64,000 nucleotides of DNA from Pseudomonas sp. PSKL.D1. GTDB lineage: Bacteria > Pseudomonadota > Gammaproteobacteria > Pseudomonadales > Pseudomonadaceae. Below, in pieces: positions 28,269 to 36,920 of the stretch. The DNA lies in NCBI RefSeq assembly GCF_028898945.1, contig NZ_CP118607.1, positions 1,350,001 to 1,414,000 on the forward strand, written 5' to 3'. The notes beneath the pieces were generated by a model that saw only the letters and a list, made by a program, of their open reading frames with translations, was not told the origin of the DNA and did no database searches. Position 1 is the stretch's first letter; the number at the start of each line of letters is the position of its first letter. A program made the translations under genes and the position numbers.

Positions 28269-29519
28269 TCAGTCCCAGCTCAGTGCCCCACCAGTCTGAT
28301 ACTCGATCACACGCGTCTCAAAGAAGTTCTTCTCTTTCTTCAAGTCCATGATCTCGCTCATCCAAGGGAACGGGTTGTTGGTGCCTGGGTACTCTTCCTT
28401 CAGGCCGATCTGGGTCAGGCGACGGTTGGCGATGAACTTGAGGTAGTCCTCCATCATCGCGGCGTTCATGCCCAGTACACCGCGTGGCATGGTGTCACGG
28501 GCATATTCGATCTCCAGCTGGGTCCCTTGCAGGATCATCTGGGTCGCTTCTTCCTTCATGGCCGCATCCCACAGGTGCGGGTTTTCGATCTTGATCTGGT
28601 TGATCACGTCGATACCGAAGTTCAGGTGCATCGACTCGTCACGCAGGATGTACTGGAACTGCTCGGCAACGCCGGTCATCTTGTTGCGGCGGCCCATGGA
28701 CAGGATCTGGGTGAAGCCGCAGTAGAAGAAGATGCCTTCCAGTACGCAGTAGTAAGCGATCAGGTTGCGCAGCAGCTCTTTGTCGGTTTCGACGGTGCCG
28801 GTGTTAAATTCCGGGTCGGAGATGGCGCGGGTGTACTTCAGGCCCCAGGCGGCTTTTTTAGCGACCGACGGGATCTCGTGGTACATGTTGAAGATCTCGC
28901 CTTCATCCATGCCCAGCGACTCGATGCAGTACTGGTAGGCGTGGGTGTGGATCGCCTCTTCGAAGGCCTGGCGCAGGATGTACTGGCGGCACTCCGGGTT
29001 GGTGATCAGGCGGTACACGGCCAGGGCCAGGTTGTTGGCAACCAGCGAGTCGGCGGTGGAGAAGAAGCCCAGGTTACGCATGACGATACGGCGCTCGTCT
29101 TCGGTCAGGCCGTCCTGGCTCTTCCACAGGGCGATGTCGGCGGTCATGTTGACCTCTTGCGGCATCCAGTGGTTGGCGCAGCCGTCGAGGTACTTCTGCC
29201 AGGCCCAGTCGTACTTGAACGGTACCAGTTGGTTCAGGTCGGCGCGGCAGTTGATCATGCGCTTTTCGTCAACGGCAACACGGGCCGAGGAGCCTTCCAG
29301 CTCGGCCAGGCCTTCGGCGATGTCGAGGGCGTCGAGGGCGGCCTTGGCGCGTTTGACGGCGTCGGAGTCAGCGGCGGTGGCGGCACGGGCTTCAAGGGCG
29401 GCGGCACCGCCGGCGCTGTCGAGCTTGTCGAGGGTGGCGGCGGCGTTGGCCTGCGCAGGGGTGTTGCCTTTGGCGGCTACTTCGCCGTCTTCCTTGTCGA
29501 ATTCGTCCCAGCTCAGCAT
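28269..29519 (-). CDS. nrdB: Ribonucleotide reductase class Ia, beta subunit
   Basis: A 416-residue R2 protein that holds the di-iron centre and tyrosyl radical. Iron ligands are Asp128, Glu188, His191, Glu261, Glu295 and His298; the radical Tyr195 is in [12 protein letters not shown] (equivalent to E. coli Tyr122). An Ala-rich extension of about 85 residues precedes the core, as is usual in Pseudomonas NrdB. The gene is not contiguous with nrdA: about 0.8 kb, including a 43-residue gene and a REP pair, lies between. A pair of NrdR-like boxes some 340 bases upstream suggests its own promoter. Confidence 0.96.
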   Translation of the reverse strand: MLSWDEFDKEDGEVAAKGNTPAQANAAATLDKLDSAGGAAALEARAATAADSDAVKRAKAALDALDIAEGLAELEGSSARVAVDEKRMINCRADLNQLVPFKYDWAWQKYLDGCANHWMPQEVNMTADIALWKSQDGLTEDERRIVMRNLGFFSTADSLVANNLALAVYRLITNPECRQYILRQAFEEAIHTHAYQYCIESLGMDEGEIFNMYHEIPSVAKKAAWGLKYTRAISDPEFNTGTVETDKELLRNLIAYYCVLEGIFFYCGFTQILSMGRRNKMTGVAEQFQYILRDESMHLNFGIDVINQIKIENPHLWDAAMKEEATQMILQGTQLEIEYARDTMPRGVLGMNAAMMEDYLKFIANRRLTQIGLKEEYPGTNNPFPWMSEIMDLKKEKNFFETRVIEYQTGGALSWD

Positions 29520-29540
29520 GGTGATTGGCTCCTGCTTGAG

Positions 29541-29558
29541 GGTTACCCGGGGGTAACC
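29541..29558. other. 8-bp inverted repeat just before nrdB
   Basis: GGTTACCC-GG-GGGTAACC lies 22 bases before the nrdB ATG on its leader side. It could form an RNA hairpin near the ribosome site; the function is unknown. Confidence 0.35.
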
Positions 29559-29859
29559 GGTTGGATTTTAAAAGTGTGATGCCTGACGCAAGGCCTAACG
29601 GCGAATGGACAGCTCGAGAGGCTGACTCTCGTTTACATCGGAATGTGTTCTGGCTTGTGCCTGGCCGGGCCTCGGTGAGGGGCCAGGACAATTGAATGGG
29701 TGCCCTTTTCAGAGGGGGCGAAGTATACCGGAATTCGCTGTCGATCGGGGCACGAGTCTGGCGGGCGAGGGTAAATTTTCGACCGGGGTTACGCGTGGCC
29801 GTTTACGAATCGCGTGTCGTTTTCGATGGGTAGGAGTGTAGCGGGAAAGAAAGCATAAA

Positions 29860-29906
29860 TCACCATATGTTGTGCCTTTATTTGTTTTTTACACATCATG
29901 TGGTGT
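29860..29906 (-). promoter_or_regulatory. NrdR-box pair upstream of nrdB
   Basis: Two sites, TCACCATATGTTGTGC (29860) and ACACATCATGTGGTGT (29891), each match about 12 of 16 positions of the NrdR consensus ACACWATATATWGTGT. Their starts are exactly 31 bp apart, the three-turn spacing known for NrdR repression of reductase genes. Confidence 0.7.
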
Positions 29907-29918
29907 TCTTTCGATCTT

Positions 29919-30035
29919 TGTGGGAGCGGCCTTGCGTCGCGAAAGGGGTGCATAGCACCCCCCGGTTTGCAGCTCCGCAGCTGACATTGCCGGGGCCGCT
30001 ACGCGACCCTTTCGCGACACGAGGCCGCTCCCACA
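29919..30035. repeat. REP inverted pair (second subtype)
   Basis: TGTGGGAGCGGCCTTGCGTC...GCGAAAGGG and its inverse ending GGCCGCTCCCACA bracket about 60 bases. This variant has GTGGGAGCGGCC in place of GTAGGAGCGG. It follows the 43-residue gene. Confidence 0.85.
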
Positions 30036-30044
30036 GCGACCGGG

Positions 30045-30176
30045 TTAGCTGTGATGCTTGTGCAGCGTTTCCACTATGTGGGTCTTGGGTTGCTTGCGTG
30101 CCTGTTCAACCGAGGTGAAGCGGCCGGTCTCGGCATTGCGGCCAATCTTGCGGCTTGCCACTTTTTTCTGTGCCAT
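30045..30176 (-). CDS. Small basic protein of unknown function
   Basis: A 43-residue, strongly basic protein (MAQKKVASRKIGRNAETGRF..., ending ETLHKHHS). Similar short proteins with an AxTGRFTS...A..P.T..VE core recur in Pseudomonas and enterobacteria, sometimes labelled multidrug transporter without evidence; they are too short and hydrophilic for that. The ATG at 30176 has GAGGA upstream. It lies between nrdA and nrdB on the same strand but after the nrdA terminator. Confidence 0.7.
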   Translation of the reverse strand: MAQKKVASRKIGRNAETGRFTSVEQARKQPKTHIVETLHKHHS

Positions 30177-30264
30177 GGTGAGCATCCTCATTGAAGGGTC
30201 CTGCCTTTGTACCGAACCGTTCAGGCGGTGTGAAAAGGGCAGGGTTTCTCTGAAAATCAGGCAC

Positions 30265-30308
30265 AAAAAAGCCGCAAGGGGCACCCGAAGGCACCCCGTG
30301 CGGCTTTT
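30265..30308 (-). terminator. nrdA terminator
   Basis: A long hairpin (AAAAGCCGCAAGGGGCACC, CGAA loop, GGCACCCCGTGCGGCTTTT) begins 9 bases after the nrdA stop. On the minus strand it ends in a T run. It separates nrdA from the small gene and nrdB. Confidence 0.85.
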
Positions 30309-30317
30309 ACCTACGCC

Positions 30318-33194
30318 TTATTGGCAGGCTTCGCAATCCGGCTCGTCGATCGCGCAGGCCTTCGGCACTGGCGCCGGGCCAGCGGCCTGGACCGGGGCGC
30401 TGTCGCCACCGCTGGACACCGCATTGAGCTTGCCGGTGTTGATGGTCGACTTCTCGGTGCTGGTCGCAGCCAGGGCACGGAGGTAGTAGGTGGTTTTCAG
30501 GCCACGGTACCAGGCCATGCGGTAGGTCACGTCCAGCTTCTTGCCCGATGCGCCGGCGATGTACAGGTTCAGCGACTGAGCCTGGTCGATCCACTTCTGG
30601 CGACGGCTGGCAGCATCGACGATCCACTTGGTCTCAACTTCGAACGCGGTGGCGTACAGGTCTTTGAGCTCTTGCGGAATACGCTCGATCTGCTGCACCG
30701 AACCGTCGTAGTACTTCAGGTCGTTGATCATCACCGAGTCCCACAGGCCGCGGGCTTTCAGGTCGCGGACCAGGTACGGGTTGATCACGGTGAACTCGCC
30801 CGACAGGTTCGATTTCACGTACAGGTTCTGGTAGGTCGGCTCGATGGACTGCGATACGCCGGTGATGTTGGCGATGGTCGCGGTCGGCGCGATGGCCATG
30901 ATGTTCGAGTTACGAATACCTTTTTGCACGCGGGCACGGATCGGCGCCCAGTCCAGGGTCTCTTCCAGGTTGACGTCGATGTACTTGGCGCCACGGGCTT
31001 CGATCAGGATCTGTTGCGAGTCCAGCGGCAGGATGCCTTTGGACCACAGCGAACCCTGGAAGGTCTCGTAGGCGCCACGCTCATCGGCCAGGTCGCACGA
31101 GGCCTGGATGGCGAAGTAGCTGACCGCTTCCATGGACTTGTCGGCGAACTCGACGGCAGCGTCAGAGCCATAAGGAATGTGCTGCAGGTACAGCGCATCC
31201 TGGAAGCCCATGATGCCCAGGCCGACCGGGCGGTGCTTGAAGTTCGAGTTACGCGCTTGCGGCACCGAGTAGTAGTTGATGTCGATCACGTTGTCGAGCA
31301 TGCGCACGGCAGTGTTCACGGTGCCTTGCAGCTTGGCGGTGTCCAGCTTGCCGTCGACGATGTGGTTCGGCAGGTTGATCGAGCCCAGGTTGCAGACCGC
31401 GATCTCGTCCTTGTTGGTGTTCAGGGTGATCTCGGTGCACAGGTTCGAGCTGTGGACCACGCCCACGTGCTGCTGCGGCGAACGCAGGTTGCACGGGTCT
31501 TTGAAGGTCAGCCACGGGTGGCCGGTCTCGAACAGCATCGACAGCATCTTGCGCCACAGGTCTTTGGCCTGGATGGTCTTGAATACCTTGATCTTGTTGT
31601 ACTCGGTCAGGGCTTCGTAGTACTCGTAGCGCTCTTCGAAGGCCTTGCCGGTCAGGTCGTGCAGGTCTGGCACTTCCGATGGCGAGAACAGGGTCCACTT
31701 GCCGTCATCGAAGACGCGCTTCATGAACAGGTCCGGGATCCAGTTGGCGGTGTTCATGTCGTGGGTACGACGACGGTCATCACCGGTGTTCTTGCGCAGC
31801 TCGATGAATTCTTCGATGTCCAGGTGCCAGGTTTCCAGGTAGGCACAGACAGCGCCTTTGCGCTTGCCGCCCTGGTTAACAGCAACAGCGGTGTCGTTGA
31901 CCACTTTCAGGAACGGCACGACGCCCTGGGATTTACCGTTGGTGCCCTTGATGTAGGAGCCCAGTGCGCGCACAGGGGTCCAGTCGTTGCCCAGGCCGCC
32001 GGCGAATTTCGACAGCATGGCGTTGTCGTGGATCGCGTGGTAGATGCCCGACAGGTCGTCCGGCACGGTGGTCAGGTAGCAGCTGGACAGCTGCGGGCGC
32101 AGGGTGCCGGCGTTGAACAGGGTCGGGGTCGAGGCCATGTAGTCGAACGACGACAACAGGTTGTAGAACTCGATCGCACGGGCTTCCTTGTCTTTTTCTT
32201 CCAGCGCCAGGCCCATGGCCACACGCATGAAGAATACCTGCGGCAGCTCGAAGCGCACGCCATCCTTGTGGATGAAGTAGCGGTCGTACAGGGTTTGCAG
32301 GCCCAGGTAGGTGAACTGCTGGTCGCGCTCGTGGTTGATCGCCTTGCCGAGTTTTTCCAGGTCGAAGTCGGCCAGGGCCGGGTTCAGCAGTTCGAACTCG
32401 ACACCTTTGGCGATGTAGGCCGGCAGGGCCTTGGCGTACAGGTCGGCCATCTCGTGGTGGGTGGCGCTGTCGGCGACGTTGAGGAAGCCCAGGCCTTCGG
32501 CACGCAGGGTGTCCATCAGCAGGCGGGCGGTGACGAACGAGTAGTTCGGCTCGCGCTCTACCAGGGTACGGGCGGTCATTACCAGGGCGGTGTTGACGTC
32601 CTTGATGGCCACGCCGTCGTACAGGTTCTTCAGGGTTTCGCGCTGGATCAGGTCGCCATCGACTTCGGCCAGGCCTTCGCAGGCTTCGCTGATGATGGTG
32701 TTCAGGCGGGCCATGTCCAGAGGGGCCAGGCTGCCGTCGGCCAGGGTGATGCGGATGCTTGGGTGCGGCTCGACCACGGCGTCGGTGTGGGCGCGGGTGG
32801 CACGCTCCTTGGCACGCTGGTCGCGGTAGATCACGTAGTCACGGGCAACTTTCTGCTCGCCGGCACGCATCAGGGCCAGTTCGACCTGGTCCTGGATTTC
32901 TTCGATGTGGATGGTGCCACCCGATGGCATGCGACGCTTGAACGTGGCGGTAACCTGCTCGGTCAGGCGTGCGACGGTGTCGTGGATGCGCGACGAGGCG
33001 GCGGCGGTGCCGCCTTCAACTGCGAGGAACGCCTTGGTGATGGCCACGGTGATCTTGTCGTCGGTGTAAGGGACGACAGTGCCGTTGCGCTTGATCACGC
33101 GCAGTTGGCCAGGGGCGGTGGCAGCCAGATCCAGATTGGACTCGGCCTGCGGCGCCTGGGCCTGCGGGTTCTCGCGAGTTGTGTCGGTTTGCAT
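30318..33194 (-). CDS. nrdA: Ribonucleotide reductase class Ia, alpha subunit
   Basis: A 958-residue catalytic subunit reducing ribonucleoside diphosphates. There are two N-terminal ATP-cone segments: a good one at about 31-125 (LRVIKRNGTVVPYTDDKIT) and a second, more divergent one at about 147-235 (IRITLADGSLAPLDMARLN). Active-site elements are QLSSCYLTTVPDD (first redox Cys), SSNLCTEITLNT (Asn, radical Cys, Glu) and IAVCNLGSINLP (second redox Cys). The C-terminal tail DEPDCEACQ supplies the shuttle CxxC. It has its own terminator. NrdR boxes, a DnaA box and a sigma-70-like promoter lie about 330-410 bases upstream. Confidence 0.97.
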   Translation of the reverse strand: MQTDTTRENPQAQAPQAESNLDLAATAPGQLRVIKRNGTVVPYTDDKITVAITKAFLAVEGGTAAASSRIHDTVARLTEQVTATFKRRMPSGGTIHIEEIQDQVELALMRAGEQKVARDYVIYRDQRAKERATRAHTDAVVEPHPSIRITLADGSLAPLDMARLNTIISEACEGLAEVDGDLIQRETLKNLYDGVAIKDVNTALVMTARTLVEREPNYSFVTARLLMDTLRAEGLGFLNVADSATHHEMADLYAKALPAYIAKGVEFELLNPALADFDLEKLGKAINHERDQQFTYLGLQTLYDRYFIHKDGVRFELPQVFFMRVAMGLALEEKDKEARAIEFYNLLSSFDYMASTPTLFNAGTLRPQLSSCYLTTVPDDLSGIYHAIHDNAMLSKFAGGLGNDWTPVRALGSYIKGTNGKSQGVVPFLKVVNDTAVAVNQGGKRKGAVCAYLETWHLDIEEFIELRKNTGDDRRRTHDMNTANWIPDLFMKRVFDDGKWTLFSPSEVPDLHDLTGKAFEERYEYYEALTEYNKIKVFKTIQAKDLWRKMLSMLFETGHPWLTFKDPCNLRSPQQHVGVVHSSNLCTEITLNTNKDEIAVCNLGSINLPNHIVDGKLDTAKLQGTVNTAVRMLDNVIDINYYSVPQARNSNFKHRPVGLGIMGFQDALYLQHIPYGSDAAVEFADKSMEAVSYFAIQASCDLADERGAYETFQGSLWSKGILPLDSQQILIEARGAKYIDVNLEETLDWAPIRARVQKGIRNSNIMAIAPTATIANITGVSQSIEPTYQNLYVKSNLSGEFTVINPYLVRDLKARGLWDSVMINDLKYYDGSVQQIERIPQELKDLYATAFEVETKWIVDAASRRQKWIDQAQSLNLYIAGASGKKLDVTYRMAWYRGLKTTYYLRALAATSTEKSTINTGKLNAVSSGGDSAPVQAAGPAPVPKACAIDEPDCEACQ

Positions 33195-33523
33195 GGGTGG
33201 GTGTCTCCACAGTTTCTATAGTGTTCAGGCGCCTTGTGGGCGCCCACCGTTCCGTCCGCTACTTCGATGCCCGGTGCGGGATGCGTCATGCGCGCGCATC
33301 CGCCCGCTCGGGCGTACCGACTTCGGGACAGACTCAGGAATTGGGGGCAAGAACCTTGCCGCTCCCTGGCCGAAGTCAAAGGCTATGAGGCGATGCCGGG
33401 GCATGCCTGAAAGCTTGTTCTCCATATTCCGCTGGAGCGGTTTGGTTGTTGAAACCACTGTAAGTTCAGCAGGAAAAATCGCTTGAATTTCCGTGCCGAG
33501 TTGTGTTTGAGATTTTGGCTTAA

Positions 33524-33570
33524 ACCCAACATCTAGTGGTTTGCTGCATTCGGGATACAAGATAATGCGG
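33524..33570 (-). promoter_or_regulatory. NrdR-box pair upstream of nrdA
   Basis: ACCCAACATCTAGTGG (33524) and ATACAAGATAATGCGG (33555) match about 12 and 11 of 16 positions of ACACWATATATWGTGT. They start exactly 31 bp apart. The second overlaps the predicted -10, which fits repression. Confidence 0.72.
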
Positions 33571-33587
33571 TATTGGGGTCTTTGCAA
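33559..33587 (-). promoter_or_regulatory. sigma-70-like promoter of nrdA
   Basis: On the minus strand, TTGCAA (33587-33582) is followed after 17 bases by TATCTT (33564-33559). Transcription would begin near 33552, giving a leader of about 350 bases. Predicted by eye. Confidence 0.5.
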
Positions 33588-33597
33588 GGCGGACGCC

Positions 33598-33606
33598 TGT
33601 GGATAA
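33598..33606 (-). promoter_or_regulatory. DnaA box near the nrdA promoter
   Basis: The minus strand reads TTATCCACA, the perfect DnaA box, 11 bases upstream of the predicted -35. In E. coli DnaA regulates nrdAB, so a link between replication initiation and dNTP supply is plausible here. Confidence 0.6.
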
Positions 33607-33825
33607 CGTGTGGGTACTTTGTGTGTGAATAGTGGGTATTCGCTGTAGGCCTTGTACCAAGAGGTTTGCACTATTTTTCTGCATCGGGCGCAGGTTGGCA
33701 GCGCCGGGGCCGGGACGTAGTATCCCTTGCGGATGTGTCAAATTGTACCGCACCCGAAGGAGCGGCCTTGCCTTGCGAAAGGGCCCCCACAGGCTTCACA
33801 AGAACAACAGCCAAAGGCAAAAGCC

Positions 33826-34524
33826 ATGGATAACCCCACCCCCCGTCTACTCATCGTCGAAGACGACCAACGCCTTGCCGAGCTCACCGCCGAATACCTG
33901 CAAGCCAATGGCTTCGACGTATCGGTGGAAGGCGACGGCGCCCGTGCTGCCCGTCGCATCGTCGACAGCCAGCCCGACCTTGTGATCCTCGACCTGATGC
34001 TGCCCGGCGAAGACGGCCTGAGCATCTGCCGTCGCGTACGCAGCCAGTACCCCGGTCCGATCCTCATGCTTACCGCCCGCAGCGACGAACTCGACCAGGT
34101 TCAGGGCCTGGACCTGGGCGCCGACGACTATGTGTGCAAACCGGTACGCCCCCGCCTGCTGCTGGCGCGTATCCAGGCCCTGCTGCGGCGCAGCGAACCC
34201 ACGGACGGCAAGCGCCACGACCTGGCCTTCGGCGCGCTACGCCTGGACAACCGCCAGCGCGAGGCGCACCTGGGCGAGCAGCTGATCGACCTCACCGGCG
34301 CCGAATTCGACCTGCTCTGGCTGCTGGCCAGCAACGCCGGCCGGGTACTGTCCCGCGAGCAGATCTTCACCGCGTTGCGCGGGGTGGGCTACGACGGCCA
34401 GGACCGCTCCATCGATGTGCGTATTTCCAAGATCCGCCCCAAGATAGGTGATGACCCGATTCACCCACGGCTGATCAAGACCCTGCGCAGCAAAGGCTAT
34501 TTGTTTGTCGGCGATGCCCCATGA
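33826..34524 (+). CDS. OmpR-family response regulator (RstA-like)
   Basis: A 232-residue two-component regulator. The receiver domain (7-120) has the acidic pair in LLIVEDD, phospho-acceptor Asp56 (LVILDLMLPGEDG) and Lys in VCKPV. The C-terminal winged helix (about 135-230) has LTGAEFDLLWLLASNAGRVLS, continuing into IDVRISKIRPKIG. The ATG at 33826 is chosen because MDNPTPRLLIVEDD is the usual N-terminus; upstream codons run into the promoter region. Its stop overlaps the kinase ATG (ATGA). The signal sensed is unknown. Confidence 0.9.
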   Translation: MDNPTPRLLIVEDDQRLAELTAEYLQANGFDVSVEGDGARAARRIVDSQPDLVILDLMLPGEDGLSICRRVRSQYPGPILMLTARSDELDQVQGLDLGADDYVCKPVRPRLLLARIQALLRRSEPTDGKRHDLAFGALRLDNRQREAHLGEQLIDLTGAEFDLLWLLASNAGRVLSREQIFTALRGVGYDGQDRSIDVRISKIRPKIGDDPIHPRLIKTLRSKGYLFVGDAP

Positions 34525-36128
34525 ACAACTCCATTTTCCTGCGCATTTATGGCGGCATGCTCGCCGTGCTGGTGCTGGTTGGCCTGCTGGGTGTGCTGAC
34601 CCTGCACCTGGTGAATGAAGTGCGCGCCGCCCAGCATCGCGAGCGCCTGGCCCAGGGCACGTTCAGCCTGATGGCCGACAACCTGGCGCAGCAGAATCAA
34701 ACCGAACGCAAACGCTCGCTGCTGATCTGGGAGCGCCTGCTGGGTGTGCCACTGGACTTGCAGGCCATGTCGACACGGCCGCTGGATGGCACCCAGCGCG
34801 CACGGCTGTACCGCGGCCTGGTGGTTGTGGAGAAAACCGGGCCGCACGCCGCGCAGGTGCTGCGCAAGGTCGGCCAGGAAGACATGCTGCTCGTAGCCCA
34901 AGTCAAGCAGGTCAGTGAGCAGTTGGCGCGCGCCACGCTGTATTTGCTCGCCGACGAGTTGGTGCGTTACCCGGTGACCGAGCAGCAACAGCGGCTGGCG
35001 CAGATCAGGGAGAGCAAGGGCTTTGGCTTTGGTATCGCTTTGCAGCGCCTGGAGCGGGTGGGCCTAGACGACGACCAGCGCCGTCGGGTGGAGGAGGGCG
35101 ACACCGTCATGGCGCTGGGCGCGGACGGCGATTCGATCCGCGTGTTCGCTGGCCTGCCGGGTTCACCCTGGGTGCTGGAAATTGGCCCGCTGCACCAGCT
35201 CAACCCCTATCCGCCGCAACTGTTGATCCTTATTGCGTTCCTTGGCTTGTGCCTGATTGGCCTGGTGGTCTATTTGCTGGTGCGTCAGCTGGAACGGCGG
35301 GTTTCGGGAATGGAAGTTGCCGCCACACGTATTGCCCAGGGCAGCCTGGACACCCGAGTGCCGGCCGGTGACGCCGACTCGGTTGGGCGCCTGGCAGCAG
35401 CGTTCAATGGCATGGCCGAGCACCTGCAGCGCTCACTGAACATGCAGCGTGAGCTGGTGCGGGCCGTTTCCCACGAGTTGCGCACGCCCGTGGCGCGTTT
35501 GCGCTTTGGCCTGGAGATGATCGAAAACGCGCCCAGCGAGCAGGCGCGCGCCAAGCACCTGGCCGGCATGGACGGCGATATCCAGGACCTGGACCGCTTG
35601 GTGGACGAGATGCTGACCTACGCCCGCCTGGAGCAGGGCGCGCCTGCGCTGCATTTTGAGCGTATCGACCTGAATGCCCTGCTTGACCGGGTGATCGTCG
35701 AACTGGCGCCGCTCAACCCCAACGTGAAACTGGTGCGCGGTGAATGCCAGGTGCACGACGCGCAGGGTGCCTGGGTCGAGGCTGAGCTGCGTTACCTGCA
35801 CCGCGCCTTGCAGAACCTGGTCAGCAATGCCTTGCGCCATGCAGGCACCGAAGTGCGCCTGAGTTACCAACTCGGCCAACAGCGCTGTCGCATCGATGTG
35901 GAGGATGATGGCCCCGGTATTCCTGAAAGCTACTGGGATCGCATCTTCACGCCTTTTACCCGGCTGGACGACAGCCGTACCCGGGCGTCGGGCGGGCATG
36001 GCTTAGGGTTGTCGATCGTGCGGCGGATCATTTACTGGCACGCCGGCCGCGCCACGGTGGGGCGCAGCGAAGCGCTGGGCGGGGCCTGCTTCAGCCTGAA
36101 CTGGCCGCGTGAGCAGGCGCCACAGTAG
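34521..36128 (+). CDS. Sensor histidine kinase (RstB-like)
   Basis: A 535-residue inner-membrane kinase. TM1 is near 6-30, a periplasmic domain spans about 31-232, and TM2 is near 233-255 (LLILIAFLGLCLIGLVVYLL). HAMP follows at about 255-308, then HisKA with autophosphorylation His318 (RAVSHELRTPVARLR). The ATPase domain has N (NLVSNALRHA), G1 (VEDDGPGIPESYW) and G2 (GGHGLGLSIVRRI). It overlaps the upstream regulator by 4 bases and so is coupled to it. Confidence 0.92.
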   Translation: MNNSIFLRIYGGMLAVLVLVGLLGVLTLHLVNEVRAAQHRERLAQGTFSLMADNLAQQNQTERKRSLLIWERLLGVPLDLQAMSTRPLDGTQRARLYRGLVVVEKTGPHAAQVLRKVGQEDMLLVAQVKQVSEQLARATLYLLADELVRYPVTEQQQRLAQIRESKGFGFGIALQRLERVGLDDDQRRRVEEGDTVMALGADGDSIRVFAGLPGSPWVLEIGPLHQLNPYPPQLLILIAFLGLCLIGLVVYLLVRQLERRVSGMEVAATRIAQGSLDTRVPAGDADSVGRLAAAFNGMAEHLQRSLNMQRELVRAVSHELRTPVARLRFGLEMIENAPSEQARAKHLAGMDGDIQDLDRLVDEMLTYARLEQGAPALHFERIDLNALLDRVIVELAPLNPNVKLVRGECQVHDAQGAWVEAELRYLHRALQNLVSNALRHAGTEVRLSYQLGQQRCRIDVEDDGPGIPESYWDRIFTPFTRLDDSRTRASGGHGLGLSIVRRIIYWHAGRATVGRSEALGGACFSLNWPREQAPQ

Positions 36129-36131
36129 TGG

Positions 36132-36833
36132 CTAGACGCTTACCAGGCTGAGCAACTGGCCGCCTTGCACGTTGAACTGGCCTTGCACTTCCGCGCCATG
36201 GTGCCACTCAGGCGACAGGTCGGTCAGCAAGCGCAGGCGGGCCTGGCCGTCGCTGGACCAATCCAGGATTTCGGCGTGCTCGAAGTAGAAGCGCTGGCGA
36301 GTGAGTGGGTACAGGGTCTTGAACAGGCTTTCCTTCAGCGAGAAGGTGAGCGTCACGGCCAGGGCAAGCTGGGTGCGGTCGAGGCGCTCGAGTTCGGCCG
36401 GGGTGAGGATTTCGCCCATCAGTCGTTCGGCGCGCTCATCGTCAAGCAGTGTTTCCTGGTCCAGCCCGATGCCCCTGCAAGCGCTGTCGGCGGCCACCAC
36501 GGCAGCGGCCCAGCCTTTGCCATGGGTGATCGAACCATGAATGCCGGTTGGCCAGATGGGGGAGCGGTCTTCATGGGTGCCGGGTACATAGTCGCGGCCA
36601 TCGAGCCGCTGCAGCGCGGCGCGGGCGCACACTCGGCCAGCCAGGTACTCGGCCTGGCGCTTGGCCACTGAGCGTTGCAGGCTGGCGTTGGGCACGATGC
36701 CGACGCGCTGAAAGTCGTCGGTGGCCAGTTGGGCGGGGTCGAAGGCGCAACTGGCCAGTACCGCACCCGGGAGCGGGCGGGGCAGGGGCCAGTGGAACTG
36801 GAGCGGGGCGCAGCAGTTGGGGAGTGTGTTCAT
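36132..36833 (-). CDS. 4'-phosphopantetheinyl transferase (Sfp/EntD type)
   Basis: A 233-residue enzyme that moves phosphopantetheine from CoA to the serine of carrier proteins. Key motifs are RQAEYLAGRVCARAAL, the CoA-binding HGSITHGKGWAAAV, the Mg2+ site GIGLDQE and the hallmark FSLKESLFK (W/F-x-x-KE-x-x-x-K). Many Pseudomonas have a single enzyme of this kind serving both fatty-acid and siderophore carrier proteins; that broader role is inference. It converges on the histidine kinase, with 3 bases between stops. Confidence 0.9.
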   Translation of the reverse strand: MNTLPNCCAPLQFHWPLPRPLPGAVLASCAFDPAQLATDDFQRVGIVPNASLQRSVAKRQAEYLAGRVCARAALQRLDGRDYVPGTHEDRSPIWPTGIHGSITHGKGWAAAVVAADSACRGIGLDQETLLDDERAERLMGEILTPAELERLDRTQLALAVTLTFSLKESLFKTLYPLTRQRFYFEHAEILDWSSDGQARLRLLTDLSPEWHHGAEVQGQFNVQGGQLLSLVSV

Positions 36834-36920
36834 GGCTGTATTGTGCCAGCCGTAGGGGATGTGTGGGAGGTGGGGCTGCTGCGCAGCCCTTTCCGACCGG
36901 TCCGGCGCCCCGGCGATCGT

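Larger units (their letters stand above)
29520..30044. other. 525-base region upstream of nrdB
   Basis: No gene is supported here. Reading away from nrdB it holds an 8-bp inverted repeat at 29541-29558, an uncharacterised leader, two NrdR-like boxes (29860-29875 and 29891-29906) and a REP pair (29919-30035). If the NrdR boxes mark the promoter, the nrdB leader is over 300 bases. Confidence 0.6.
33195..33825. other. Intergenic region between divergent nrdA and response regulator genes
   Basis: This 631-base stretch holds no gene I can support. The half near nrdA (33195-33550) would be a long transcribed leader. Then come the nrdA promoter (33559-33587) with NrdR boxes and a DnaA box (33598-33606). 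A single REP-like half (GGAGCGGCCTTGCCTTGCGA, near 33759) lies near the response regulator. Confidence 0.65.

Noticed and set aside
29867..30118. An 83-residue frame across the REP and NrdR boxes
   Set aside because: It crosses a REP hairpin and overlaps regulatory sites and the real minus-strand small gene.
30321..33221. A 966-residue plus-strand frame opposite nrdA
   Set aside because: It is a shadow of nrdA; the composition (Val, Gly, Gln, His) is that of an antisense frame.
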